Position numbers and translations under genes: made by a program. Below the pieces are notes generated by a model that did not search any database, was not told the DNA's origin, and was given only the letters and a program-made list of their open reading frames with translations. Positions 19,086-27,782 of a stretch of 64,000 bases of DNA are shown here, piece by piece (within the stretch, counting starts at the first letter, position 1; each line of letters opens with the position of its first letter). The DNA is taken from assembly GCF_963678635.1 (NCBI RefSeq), contig NC_087063.1:71073617-71137616 (forward strand), in the 5' to 3' direction. The stretch is from Symsagittifera roscoffensis. Lineage: Eukaryota > Xenacoelomorpha > Acoela > Convolutidae.

Positions 19086-20985
19086 TTCCCAGCTTGGGTT
19101 GTTCCACCATCAGCATTCCGATTTCCTTAATTCGTTCAACCCAGAAATTGAGCACTGTGACTTGCTCATAGTCGAAGTACGCTTCCCTGGCTTCTTCGTT
19201 CACGAAGGGATTATACGCCATCCCCGGTATGCCAGACACATATTGGAACGACTTCAGTTTCCCTAGTGTTGCAAACTCCTTTTGTCCTCTGGCCGCTTCA
19301 ATCAAGTCTCTGCTCACTCTCAATTCTTTGTTGGAGTATCTCCTCATCTCTTCCAACTTGCGATAGCTTTCCATATCATTCGACTCCTTGCTTGGCACGG
19401 TCAATGGCATGTCCTGATATAGCTCTAGGAGTGCCCTAAGGAAGTTCCTTTCGCAATCAACTCCCTTTTGCCGAATGATCTTTATACATTCTCCCAACAC
19501 AGGAGTGGGGATGCGATCCACCACGAACCTGACAAAGCAAAGGGCATCCTTACGCTTAGCCCATGCTATCGCTGAATCGTCTTTCGAAATCAATGCTCGT
19601 AGAGCTTCCATTAACTCTAGCTCCTGTTCTCGTGACTTCGAGTCATTACTGGCTTCATACTCCGCCTTTTTGATGCCCATCAAGCACCAAGCCAGTCGTA
19701 CTTGCAGATCAGTTCTCACGCAAGGATGAGCCAGGTATGCTGCCACAGTAGCAGGTGCATTCATCGTCTCATCGAAGTATTTCTGGAGGGCCGCCCTCCA
19801 AAAAATTTCTAGCAGTTTTTCCAATCCAATTTCGTTCGCTTCTGATGACATTACTGTGCCATACTCTCTTCGATTGAAGTTAGAGTTCTCCGTAAGCCCT
19901 TTCAGATATTCTTGCATGGCCCGCTTTTCACTCCAAGCCATCAGGTGCCCTCTCGCGGAGTTCCTCGCTTTCAACATCTCCACATAACCCCCTGCCGGAT
20001 CTCCCATGTGGACCAATTCCGGCACAGTTATTCGACTGTACTCGACCACGTCGAGTTGTCCTTCCAGTTTCAACTTGGCCATGTTGATTCGCGAGGGCCT
20101 ATAATCTTCAAGTCCTCCAGATCCACATTGACTGATGACTTCCATTTCTAACCTAGTGTCTGCCAGGGTTCGCGCCGTCTTCTTCGATCTAGTGGCGGTT
20201 ACGGTCAGACCTGCCAAGAGCATAGGGGGTATCAGATTCTCTTTTTCTCCCCCTGTCAGCGTTGCGCTATCTCCTTGCCCGCTCTCGCCTGAACGACCTG
20301 CGCTCGTTAAAGAGGTCACCACTGCGCTGGCTCTCGACTTCACCACTCTCGGGTTCATGGCTCGACTTCCTGTTTTCCCTTTTAGTCGCTTCAGCCCTTT
20401 CCTGGCTCGTCTGACAGGTAATTTCTTTGCAACATGCTGATCATCGGCACTGTCTTCTGTTACTGACTCGGTCAGAACATCCGACTCCATGGAGCTCACT
20501 ATTTTTTCTAGGACCTCACGCATGATGGGTTGGTTCAATCCCACCTTCATTATGGACTGCGTCCCATATCGCCTTATCACGTCCCAAGATTTCTCCATGA
20601 AGTTTACTCGGCTCCAGATTGCTCCTGTCTTGCCTTCCAACTCCATTTGATATCTTTCCCATTCTTCTTCTGGTAATGTGCTGAGGAACGATATCTTCAT
20701 TGACTCTTCGATTTTCCTCCTCCTTGGTGATTCATAAAGCAGTTTCTGCGGATCCCTGCTTCGGCACTCTCTAGCCTGGCTTATTGGGTCTATCGGAGAT
20801 AGATCGGCCGACGCCTCCTTTGTAGGAGACATGAAGGACGATGGTGCCATTAACAATAAACTCCCATCGACTTCCCCATCGTCATCTTCACTGAACCGGT
20901 ACTCTAGCAAGTCCCTTTCCAACGCTCCTAGATCGGTCTCTCCCGGTTTCTCCGTCTTACTTCCGGTCCCATCATCGTTATCGTC
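19018..20985 (-). CDS. Env-position polyprotein, 656-codon segment after a UAG
   Basis: The frame follows the previous ORF without a shift, separated only by TAG at 20986-20988. The first ATG comes about 40 codons later (MAPSSFMSPT), while the intervening codons are open, so read-through or a former continuous polyprotein is likely. Segments shared with B and C include SPRRRRIE, EEWExHxxxLE-like, MKVGLNQPIMREVL, GYVEMLxxRNSARGHL and GMAYNPFVNEE. A basic stretch (RRARKGLKRLKGK) near residue 190 could bind nucleic acid. The fold is unassigned; the long helical, charged character suggests a structural role, but this is speculation. Confidence 0.75.
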   Translation of the reverse strand, partial: DDNDDGTGSKTEKPGETDLGALERDLLEYRFSEDDDGEVDGSLLLMAPSSFMSPTKEASADLSPIDPISQARECRSRDPQKLLYESPRRRKIEESMKISFLSTLPEEEWERYQMELEGKTGAIWSRVNFMEKSWDVIRRYGTQSIMKVGLNQPIMREVLEKIVSSMESDVLTESVTEDSADDQHVAKKLPVRRARKGLKRLKGKTGSRAMNPRVVKSRASAVVTSLTSAGRSGESGQGDSATLTGGEKENLIPPMLLAGLTVTATRSKKTARTLADTRLEMEVISQCGSGGLEDYRPSRINMAKLKLEGQLDVVEYSRITVPELVHMGDPAGGYVEMLKARNSARGHLMAWSEKRAMQEYLKGLTENSNFNRREYGTVMSSEANEIGLEKLLEIFWRAALQKYFDETMNAPATVAAYLAHPCVRTDLQVRLAWCLMGIKKAEYEASNDSKSREQELELMEALRALISKDDSAIAWAKRKDALCFVRFVVDRIPTPVLGECIKIIRQKGVDCERNFLRALLELYQDMPLTVPSKESNDMESYRKLEEMRRYSNKELRVSRDLIEAARGQKEFATLGKLKSFQYVSGIPGMAYNPFVNEEAREAYFDYEQVTVLNFWVERIKEIGMLMVEQPKLGIILSGRTSGRTLDSRAKRASEF

Positions 20986-20988
20986 CTA
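20986..20988 (-). other. In-frame UAG shared with element B
   Basis: The sense strand reads GAT TAG GAC, with the same frame open on both sides. Element B has AAA TAG AAC at the homologous place (46065-46067), again open on both sides. Confidence 0.7.
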
Positions 20989-23364
20989 ATCCATCACTTC
21001 ATCGTCGTCCGAATCAGGTTTCGGCCTAGGTCCCGAGGGTCCTTGTCGCGCGTCTGTGCCCGAATCCGGCCGAGCCGGTACGGCCATGTCTCCTGCATGA
21101 TAAAACAATTCATCATCGACCAGGAATTCTACCAACTCCTCGCCATGTGGGGCCAGGTCCTCTATCGTTATATATGAGCCTCCTCTGCTCTCCCTTGCCA
21201 CCTCCAGCATCACCACTTTCGCTTCTCCTGACCACTTCAGTCTCGATAAGTCATCCGCGGGAGAATATACTTCGTTCCACGTTTCAGCCGAGACCTCTGG
21301 TCTCCTGGAGGGTAGTGCTTTGATCTTTTTCCTGCTCCAGGCATCGGGGAATGAGAAGTCGAACGTATGCGCGGCAGCAACGTTCCAGCTGATGAAGCGC
21401 GGCTCCATCCCTCCACTCCACTTCAGCATTCTCTTCTCTGCGTCACGAGCTGCTCCGATACGAGGGGCAGTAATGGGAGATGTGACTCCCAACAACATCC
21501 TCCTTATCGGTGGATATCGATGGCATTGGTCCGGCAGCGGCCTGGACCCAGGAAGCCATGTTTGTTGATTCTCTTTCGCATGGGCATAGGCTCCCGGCAA
21601 TTGAGGTACTCCCACAGCCTCTCCTGTATCTTTCACCACTGGTCTCAAATTCCAGAGTTTTGGGTTAAACTGGATGTGGGACAGATCCTCACGGCCCATT
21701 CTGCATTTGAAGTGGTTGTTGAAGTCCATCAACACCCAGCCTGGCTCTGCTATTCTTCCGAACAGCCTATCGTCGCTAGCCAGCTTCCTCAGTTCACTCT
21801 GTTCTACCCAATTCAGCACGGAACAATCCACTACTGAGACCAGGTTGACGTACAACACTGAATTCCTGTACGCTTTAACTTGCACATCCGGGAACGCAAA
21901 AGACATCACCGGTCCATACACCACTGTGACGAATTCCCTCAGTCCGTGGACCAGAGCCAACGGATCAATCCGCATCATGACAGCTAAGTCTGTTAGTAAG
22001 GGCATGCCACAATACTGCTTACATTCGCCTGCGTTCGTCGCCACCTTGTCCTCTCCTGTGACGCTTCTGTTCTGTTGCAAGAGGTATTGAAGCAGGAGAG
22101 TCCTCCAGTCTTTCATCTTCTTGAGCGAAGCGGTTTCCAACTGTGCATTGAACTCACGACTGGGTCCCTGTAGTTGTTCAGGGTAACGTAATAGCACAAG
22201 CAAATCTCCCAGTCGACCATAGGTCATGGCAATCAGAGTCAGGAGTCCGTCCAATCTCAAATCTGCCAACGCTTGGGTAAAGAGGTTTGCCGGTCCTTTC
22301 ACAAAGTTTTCATGACCAAATGTCACGTATAAGGCTAGCACCAGGCCAATCAACAACTTCCTGATGTCTTTGACGAAGCTCGTGATCAGGTTCCTAGATG
22401 CCTTCGGATAGCGCGTCGATAGGAAAGATGGCGTCCATCCCACTCCCATTCCACCCAAGATAGCATCTGCTCGTTCATACTGTGCCTTCGTGGCCAGCAC
22501 GTCAGCTTGGAACTTGTCCAACGACATCGTGTTTACGTCTTGCATCAGTTTCAACATCTTGCCTCCAGCCAACTCCCGGGCATTAAGTAGATTCTTCAGA
22601 TACGCGTGTATCTCTTTAATTATTGCCGGCGCATGCTCAAACGCGTCCTCACCCAAGGTGCACAGCCTCTGTGACAGATACAACCATATGTTGTTGTGTG
22701 GCTTCGTACGCAAAGCTATTGCCATGAGGTCCTCCTCTGCTGACGTCATATTCTTTCTGATCATCCTTCCCTGCTCATTCTCTGCATGATCCATCTGTCT
22801 GAACCAGAGATCATCAGCCATCTGTTGTACTAACAGATGATCGTCACCTACCCCTGGTCTTAGCTTCAGTAATCTTGCGAAGTTGGACAGCTCCAACCCC
22901 AGAACTTCATCTAGCACCAACCGAGTTGTGCTACAATCTCTGAGCCCCTGTATGGCATTCGAAATGTCAGCCCAAACGGCGGGAAGCTCAGATCGGGACG
23001 GATAGTAATTGTCCGGGTCCACCACTCTGTTTGGGGCAGGAATTATTACGTTAAATATCCCCTCTGCTATCGTCGTGACCATTGTGTACACAAATTGAAG
23101 GGGTTCAGGCAACGCAGCGTAGCCTGGTGACAATACGAAGATCACCTTCACCACATTCATGGTGAAACGTTGTCTTGCTGCTGCCTCTACCTCGGCCATC
23201 GCCGAGAGCAGTGTCATTATCGCCTCCCCTATAACTTCGTTACTCGGGATCGATCCATCCGTCAGACGTGACAATAAGCCTCTGCTTTGTAGATGATCAT
23301 TTGAGCCTGCAACCACTATTACCTGCGGCTCCATGCTGACCATTCTCCGTACACTTATCATCAT
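20986..23364 (-). CDS. Env-position polyprotein, 792-codon segment with a degenerate SGNH-like region
   Basis: The frame opens with ATGATG four bases after the TAG of the preceding frame and is shifted by -1 from it. Protein continuity across this point suggests a former single chain. Residues 13-24 read VIVVAGSNDHLQ, resembling block III (GxND) of SGNH hydrolases; together with the preceding frame's KYLVVAGSDYL and a later NVIIPAPNR segment, this could be a second, inactive SGNH-like fold. The middle is helical with a WCEQ/WVEQ-type stretch conserved in B and C (VYxNLVSxVDxSxLNWxEQ). The C-terminus is acidic (DSDDDEVMD) just before the UAG. Otherwise unassigned. Confidence 0.72.
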   Translation of the reverse strand: MMISVRRMVSMEPQVIVVAGSNDHLQSRGLLSRLTDGSIPSNEVIGEAIMTLLSAMAEVEAAARQRFTMNVVKVIFVLSPGYAALPEPLQFVYTMVTTIAEGIFNVIIPAPNRVVDPDNYYPSRSELPAVWADISNAIQGLRDCSTTRLVLDEVLGLELSNFARLLKLRPGVGDDHLLVQQMADDLWFRQMDHAENEQGRMIRKNMTSAEEDLMAIALRTKPHNNIWLYLSQRLCTLGEDAFEHAPAIIKEIHAYLKNLLNARELAGGKMLKLMQDVNTMSLDKFQADVLATKAQYERADAILGGMGVGWTPSFLSTRYPKASRNLITSFVKDIRKLLIGLVLALYVTFGHENFVKGPANLFTQALADLRLDGLLTLIAMTYGRLGDLLVLLRYPEQLQGPSREFNAQLETASLKKMKDWRTLLLQYLLQQNRSVTGEDKVATNAGECKQYCGMPLLTDLAVMMRIDPLALVHGLREFVTVVYGPVMSFAFPDVQVKAYRNSVLYVNLVSVVDCSVLNWVEQSELRKLASDDRLFGRIAEPGWVLMDFNNHFKCRMGREDLSHIQFNPKLWNLRPVVKDTGEAVGVPQLPGAYAHAKENQQTWLPGSRPLPDQCHRYPPIRRMLLGVTSPITAPRIGAARDAEKRMLKWSGGMEPRFISWNVAAAHTFDFSFPDAWSRKKIKALPSRRPEVSAETWNEVYSPADDLSRLKWSGEAKVVMLEVARESRGGSYITIEDLAPHGEELVEFLVDDELFYHAGDMAVPARPDSGTDARQGPSGPRPKPDSDDDEVMD

Positions 23365-23366
23365 GC

Positions 23367-25622
23367 CTATCGCCTGTCCCAGTCCAGTTTAGGCGCCGTT
23401 AAGAAAATCACATCGGGCCAGAATAGAGAACGGGGCGTGTAGAGATAATCGGAGCCGGCCACAACCAAATACTTGGCAGCCTTCATGTCCAAGGGATCAT
23501 AAGCTGCAAAAAGGCCATCGCCTATCGGGGCCTTCAGGTTCCTGTATCTCTTATCGTCTCCAACCACTGTTGTCGTTCGGGGGTAGTCCCTCGAATACTC
23601 GCCCGGCGTCTGACCGGGTGGTTTAGCGAATTGTCTGTACATCTTGTGATGTTTGTTATTGGGCTTGTTCTCCGTCTGGAACTTGCCCTTGCGCACAGGT
23701 GGTGTCCTTTCCCGGGTCCTATCTCGAACGTCGGTGAGCGACCGGGTGTTTAAAGGTCCAAAGGTATTGTCATGAGGTAATCCATCCAGGTCTGCATCTC
23801 GGAGTGAGGTCGAGGAGCTGAATTTCTCCTGCTCTGCTAGCAGCCAATCCACGCCCGGTATCCGATAAAGTCGCGACACTGTGGGACTTTCACCGCCAGT
23901 CATTCTCATCGCATCCTCCCGACACGTCAAGGTATTCATATTCAACTTCGCTGACATGTCCGTCTTATACTGACCCCAATGACTAGGATCTGATCTATTC
24001 CAAAGCAGCCTGCTGCCTGATTCGATTCCCTCCGCTGGCAAGGTACTTGTAGACGGTCCCGCAGTCGAAGCAGGATTTGTCGTGGCAGGCGAATCGTTCC
24101 TCCTAGACGCGGTCTGGGAGTTATTTCTGTTATTCTGTTCCACCGATCTGCCGAGTCGGCTTCCAATCGACTGCGGCCTGGGAGGAGGAGCAGTCCCCAG
24201 CCTGTCTCTCACGTTTGAGCTCGGAGCGACGGTTACGGCTCCAACCGTCTCCGTTGCCAAGGGCCCTAGACGGTTGGCGAGGGATTCGGGCACGGTTGCC
24301 CTTATTCTACTCCCTCCGGTCAAATTGGTCCGAGCCAAAGAACCGGTCGCCCTCGACTCTTGCTCTACTTCTCTCAATTGCGTCTGAAACACATCGTTAA
24401 TCCAATGCCTCCCTCGTTGGGTATTGAAGTGCACTCCATCTTTAGTGAGCGCGATGTGGTCAGTCATGCGCAGCATATTTTCGAGATCCAGGAGTCGCAA
24501 CTCGCCAGGATTGTTTCTCACCAGACTGCGGGTCATTTCATTCCACCGCGTCACGTTGCCATTCATGAAATCTGCAGCTATAGTGCCCACCAAAGGATTT
24601 GGTGGTATCGTACACAGGATCACGAGCTTGGGTCTATACTTTTCTTTCAATTCGTTCAATAGACACACCAATAGAGGTTCCCACTTGTTCTCTGGAGTCA
24701 CGGGGGCTCTCGAGACGTCATTGGTCCCCAGCATTATTACTAATGTATCCAGATGATCCTCGCTCTGGAACTCCATCATTTTGATAACTTGAGCCACTGA
24801 GGCTCCTCCAAAGGACAGAATGGTAGTCTGACCATAGACAAAGATCTCATTCAGATCTCTCACCAAACTGTCTCCAATGATCAAATGGCGACTCCCTGGG
24901 GGAATTACCTGGTCGTTCGTGGCGGGGTTCCAGCTCATGTCATTCAAACAGGCTCGAGGATGCTCGGCTGGCACTTGCGTGAACTGATGACGTGTCATCA
25001 GATTCTTCCTGATGTCTACCACGCGAGACTTCTCAAAGACTCCACCAGGCGCAGAACACGCTATCGTGCGGGTTGCTCGCTCCGAGCTATTTGATGAATG
25101 ATCACGACGCTGGGAAGGAACGATCCTCGCCAGTGTCCGCTCAGTGCCTCTGTTGATTTCATCCATTGCGGCTCTGGCCACTTGGTTAAATGATTCCTGG
25201 AATTGAGGAGCTAGATAGGTGTCAGAAGGGTCTGGTATCGTGAACCTCTGATTCGAAGCAGACGATCGCGTCTGCTGAGGAGCCTCGGGCCCCCTTGATG
25301 CACGCAAATCCAGAACTTCAGGTCCTCTCGATGCGCACAGCTCCTGCGCTGTTGTCCTGGGGCGTGTGTCGTTAGATCCCTCCGAGGGTCTCATGCTCGC
25401 CAGAATTTCCGGTGACGCTTGGCTCACCTTCGCCATATATAGCTCCTTCAGGTGCTTTATCTCATCGTCCTTGTAGGCCACCTGCAGATCTTCAAATTTC
25501 TTTTTCCATTCGTCTCTCTCCCGAGCTATGGCCCTGTACTCCTGAAGTTTGGCACACAGCTCACTCTGATCTCTCTCCTTCTTCTCCAGTGTCTCAATCG
25601 TTTCCGACGTCTGGATCTCTAT
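23367..25622 (-). CDS. SGNH/GDSL esterase domain in the env-position polyprotein
   Basis: The frame continues from the previous segment after a single TAG; the nominal start at 25481 is a GTG. A coiled-coil-like N-terminus (EKKERDQSELCAKLQEYRAI) leads to an SGNH hydrolase domain: block I HLIIGDSLVRDL (nucleophile Ser, near codon 202 of the piece), block II LSFGGAS, block III MLGTNDVSR and block V KDGVHFN (catalytic His). All catalytic residues are present, so esterase or acyl-hydrolase activity is plausible; similar esterases occur in CR1 LINE ORF1 and in giant rotifer Terminon elements (recalled). A Pro/Ser/Arg-rich linker follows, then KYLVVAGSDYL near the end. In element B the GDS is GAS, so B's copy is probably inactive. 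Confidence 0.8.
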   Translation of the reverse strand: MEIQTSETIETLEKKERDQSELCAKLQEYRAIARERDEWKKKFEDLQVAYKDDEIKHLKELYMAKVSQASPEILASMRPSEGSNDTRPRTTAQELCASRGPEVLDLRASRGPEAPQQTRSSASNQRFTIPDPSDTYLAPQFQESFNQVARAAMDEINRGTERTLARIVPSQRRDHSSNSSERATRTIACSAPGGVFEKSRVVDIRKNLMTRHQFTQVPAEHPRACLNDMSWNPATNDQVIPPGSRHLIIGDSLVRDLNEIFVYGQTTILSFGGASVAQVIKMMEFQSEDHLDTLVIMLGTNDVSRAPVTPENKWEPLLVCLLNELKEKYRPKLVILCTIPPNPLVGTIAADFMNGNVTRWNEMTRSLVRNNPGELRLLDLENMLRMTDHIALTKDGVHFNTQRGRHWINDVFQTQLREVEQESRATGSLARTNLTGGSRIRATVPESLANRLGPLATETVGAVTVAPSSNVRDRLGTAPPPRPQSIGSRLGRSVEQNNRNNSQTASRRNDSPATTNPASTAGPSTSTLPAEGIESGSRLLWNRSDPSHWGQYKTDMSAKLNMNTLTCREDAMRMTGGESPTVSRLYRIPGVDWLLAEQEKFSSSTSLRDADLDGLPHDNTFGPLNTRSLTDVRDRTRERTPPVRKGKFQTENKPNNKHHKMYRQFAKPPGQTPGEYSRDYPRTTTVVGDDKRYRNLKAPIGDGLFAAYDPLDMKAAKYLVVAGSDYLYTPRSLFWPDVIFLTAPKLDWDRR

Positions 25623-26078
25623 CTAGCTCACTCTCACTCTCTTCAGGGGAGGAGCAGCTGTTGGAGAGTCGACCGAGTGTGACGGGCCTGGCCCATCACG
25701 CTGTCTCTTCGCTCCAATGAGTGGCTGAGCAGGTTGGACGGGTAAGGGCATCTCACCTAGCCGGTGGTCCCTTTGCTCACCTAGTCCTGGCTCACGAGCC
25801 AGGTCGTGGCCAGACATCTCTCCGCGCCTCCATCTCATCAATCGGTTTCGGCCTCTCTCGGCGGTCCCGGACTCACCGAAGGCCAACATCAACACGACTT
25901 CTGTAGGGCGATTCCCTCGACCCTCTCTTCCCAGTGCATTGAGGAGTGCGACCACAAACATCGCCAACCCCGGGTCCTCTCGTGTAAAATCACAATCGAT
26001 CAGCCGCTGATAGATCTCGTCTAGAGTCGCTCCTAGACTCGCTGAGAGGAATTCCATGAGTTCGTTCGTGTCACCCAT
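25623..26078 (-). CDS. Start of the env-position ORF, N-terminal domain
   Basis: The chosen start is ATG 26078 (GAAATGGGTGAC), which has an A three bases upstream and lies 94 nt after a predicted splice acceptor. The frame runs 151 codons to TAG (25623-25625), and the same frame then stays open into the esterase segment. Element B begins its homologous frame at ATG 50371, 72 nt after the matching acceptor, and has a Glu codon where A has TAG. The domain is helical and conserved (IYxRLxDxDFxxED and VALLNxLGxxxRGxRP) and ends in a basic KR-rich patch (LKRVRV). Family unknown. Confidence 0.75.
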   Translation of the reverse strand: MGDTNELMEFLSASLGATLDEIYQRLIDCDFTREDPGLAMFVVALLNALGREGRGNRPTEVVLMLAFGESGTAERGRNRLMRWRRGEMSGHDLAREPGLGEQRDHRLGEMPLPVQPAQPLIGAKRQRDGPGPSHSVDSPTAAPPLKRVRVS

Positions 26079-26172
26079 TTCTTTTCGTGTTGATTCTTGT
26101 TGTCGTGTCGTGTAATTTCTTTCTGCCTCTTCTGATTCAGTGTTCAGTAAACAATTTTCGATCAATCAAGAT

Positions 26173-26183
26173 CTAAAAAACAG
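26173..26183 (-). promoter_or_regulatory. Predicted splice acceptor ahead of the env-position ORF
   Basis: The sense strand reads GACCTGTTTTTTAG and then ATCTTGATTGATC. Element B has GACCTCTTTTCTAG then ATCCTGATTGATC at the same place (about 50444-50457). A pyrimidine tract ending in AG, kept in both subfamilies, is what an env-like spliced mRNA would need. The donor was not identified. Confidence 0.6.
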
Positions 26184-26525
26184 GTCGCGACTTAGAACCA
26201 TCATTTTTGGATGCAACATCAATCAATTCTTTAAAAGTCTCCATTGAAATTCTCTTCACAATTCTGATTTAAAATTTAGCACCAAGGTGGATCATCCACC
26301 TTTATCTTTGTCAGAGTAGCACGAATAAGCGCTGTCACCTTGATGACACAAACATAAAACATATCATAACAATAACATAACATAAACACATAAACATCAC
26401 ACACCTATACTATCATATAAAAACCTAATTCCTAATACTGTACCTAAAACCTAACCTAACCTAAAACTTGACTCTAGTTCCTATCGAATAACTTAATAAA
26501 AACCACTTATCGCCGAGCGCAATTC
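26184..26525 (-). other. Spacer between the macro-domain ORF and the env-position ORF
   Basis: No coding signal. It contains a perfect palindrome, AAGGTGGAT-C-ATCCACCTT (26284-26302), and repeated CATAACATAAACA-type sequence at 26345-26400. The palindrome was not found in the matching spacer of element B. Confidence 0.6.
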
Positions 26526-27782
26526 TTAGCATATACTCAGATAGTATTTTTTATGTAGGTAAACTTCTATGTCAGTCTCTGAAAATATCACATGCACAAG
26601 AGCGTACAACTCTCTAGGGTGTAGCTTCCCTCTATTGGGATCATAAACTGGTAACGAGAGAGAGGTCACACCTCTCTCAACCAGGAAATCCCTAAGTCGA
26701 GTCAAGGCCAATACCAAGCTCTCCGGATTCACGTGTTGCCTATCAGTAGCTTTCGTAACCAAAAAACACAAATATTTCCCTGGTATCTGTGATGCAACAG
26801 GGGGCAACGCTATCATTCCTCCTACACCAGGCCTCTGTTTCCACAAAAACTCGATATTCTTGTACTCTCTTTTAAAGTCGGCCGCTAGTGCTGTTTTGAA
26901 GCTTACGTCCGCCGTTATCGCTATGGCGCACGTGCGTTCCGTGAGTATGAAATCGCTGTCCGTTATGACGATATTGTTCGAATAGTGGTTCGGTAGATCA
27001 AAATACGATTCAAAGATTCGTCCAAAAGGTGGTTTCTTAGCATTCTCGCCCTCTGTCTCTAGTTCTCCGGTTTCTCTTGCCGATTTCAATTTTTTTATTA
27101 TGAGATTTTTGGTGTGGGTGAGTCCTACCCCCACTCCCCGGACAAAAATATCCATCGACGTCCCCGTCGATCGCCCAAAGTCTAGGAGACCGAGGTTGGA
27201 TTGTGGAACACGTAGAGGACCATCTGGGGCGACCCAGTTGGACTCGGTATTGTCATGACTGATGTATTTGACGCCGTCTCTATCGACGTCCTGAATCGTC
27301 AGGATCGTCTCTTTTGGATCTGTCGGCAGATCGTGGAGCCATTCGAGCACGCGCAAGTTTGTTAGTTCTTGCTCATGAGTCTGTTCCGCTTCTGGTTCGA
27401 ACTCCACTTCCGGTTCTGATCGATCGTCGATCCAATCTTGATCCATATCGTTCACCAGGTCGATTTCTTCTAGCATCGCCACTTCGTCCAGTCCCACCAG
27501 CGAGTCTATGACATCACTCACTACCATCCGGTCTACAACGAAGTCCTCGCCATACGGATTGTATTTCTTCTGGTTTTTTCCTCTCTTGCTTTGGCGTGTT
27601 TCCATGGTGAGAGGAAAGTCAGGCTGTATTCCTTTGTCGATTTCGGTTTGTTCCGGGCAATCCCAGTCTTCTTCGGCATAGGGTAGAGTTTCATCGTCCA
27701 CCTCTACTCGTTCAGTCAACTCGTAGATCGCAATCGTCCACCACCTCATTCCCGTCGTTCTTGTCGCGAGTACCCCTTTCAT
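26526..27782 (-). CDS. Linker plus macro-domain protein downstream of integrase
   Basis: The frame takes over from the integrase C-terminus by a shift at about 27.72-27.76 kb; in element B the same protein is continuous, so A carries an indel. The first 250 residues are acidic and linker-like. From about residue 280 the sequence matches a macro domain of the OARD1/TARG1 type: CAIAITADVSFKTALAADF, then YLCFLVTKATD, GVTSLSLPVYDPNRGKL and FSETDIEVYLH, in the order and spacing of that family. Such domains bind or hydrolyse ADP-ribose. The lysine corresponding to OARD1 Lys84 is kept (LVTK), but the Gly-rich loop is KTALA and the catalytic Asp position is Gly, so a binding or structural role is likelier than hydrolysis. 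Element B keeps the domain (50744-51262). Confidence 0.7.
   Translation of the reverse strand: MKGVLATRTTGMRWWTIAIYELTERVEVDDETLPYAEEDWDCPEQTEIDKGIQPDFPLTMETRQSKRGKNQKKYNPYGEDFVVDRMVVSDVIDSLVGLDEVAMLEEIDLVNDMDQDWIDDRSEPEVEFEPEAEQTHEQELTNLRVLEWLHDLPTDPKETILTIQDVDRDGVKYISHDNTESNWVAPDGPLRVPQSNLGLLDFGRSTGTSMDIFVRGVGVGLTHTKNLIIKKLKSARETGELETEGENAKKPPFGRIFESYFDLPNHYSNNIVITDSDFILTERTCAIAITADVSFKTALAADFKREYKNIEFLWKQRPGVGGMIALPPVASQIPGKYLCFLVTKATDRQHVNPESLVLALTRLRDFLVERGVTSLSLPVYDPNRGKLHPRELYALVHVIFSETDIEVYLHKKYYLSIC
27121..27160 (-). other. Candidate central polypurine tract
   Basis: The sense strand has ATTTTTGTCCGGGGAGTGGG, containing the 11-base core of the 3' PPT. The 40 bases 27121-27160 are identical to 51331-51370 in element B. 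The site lies about 570 bp from the exact midpoint (27713) of element A. It is translated as FVRGVGVG, a different frame from the PPT-like repeats in the RNase H-integrase linker. Confidence 0.6.
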
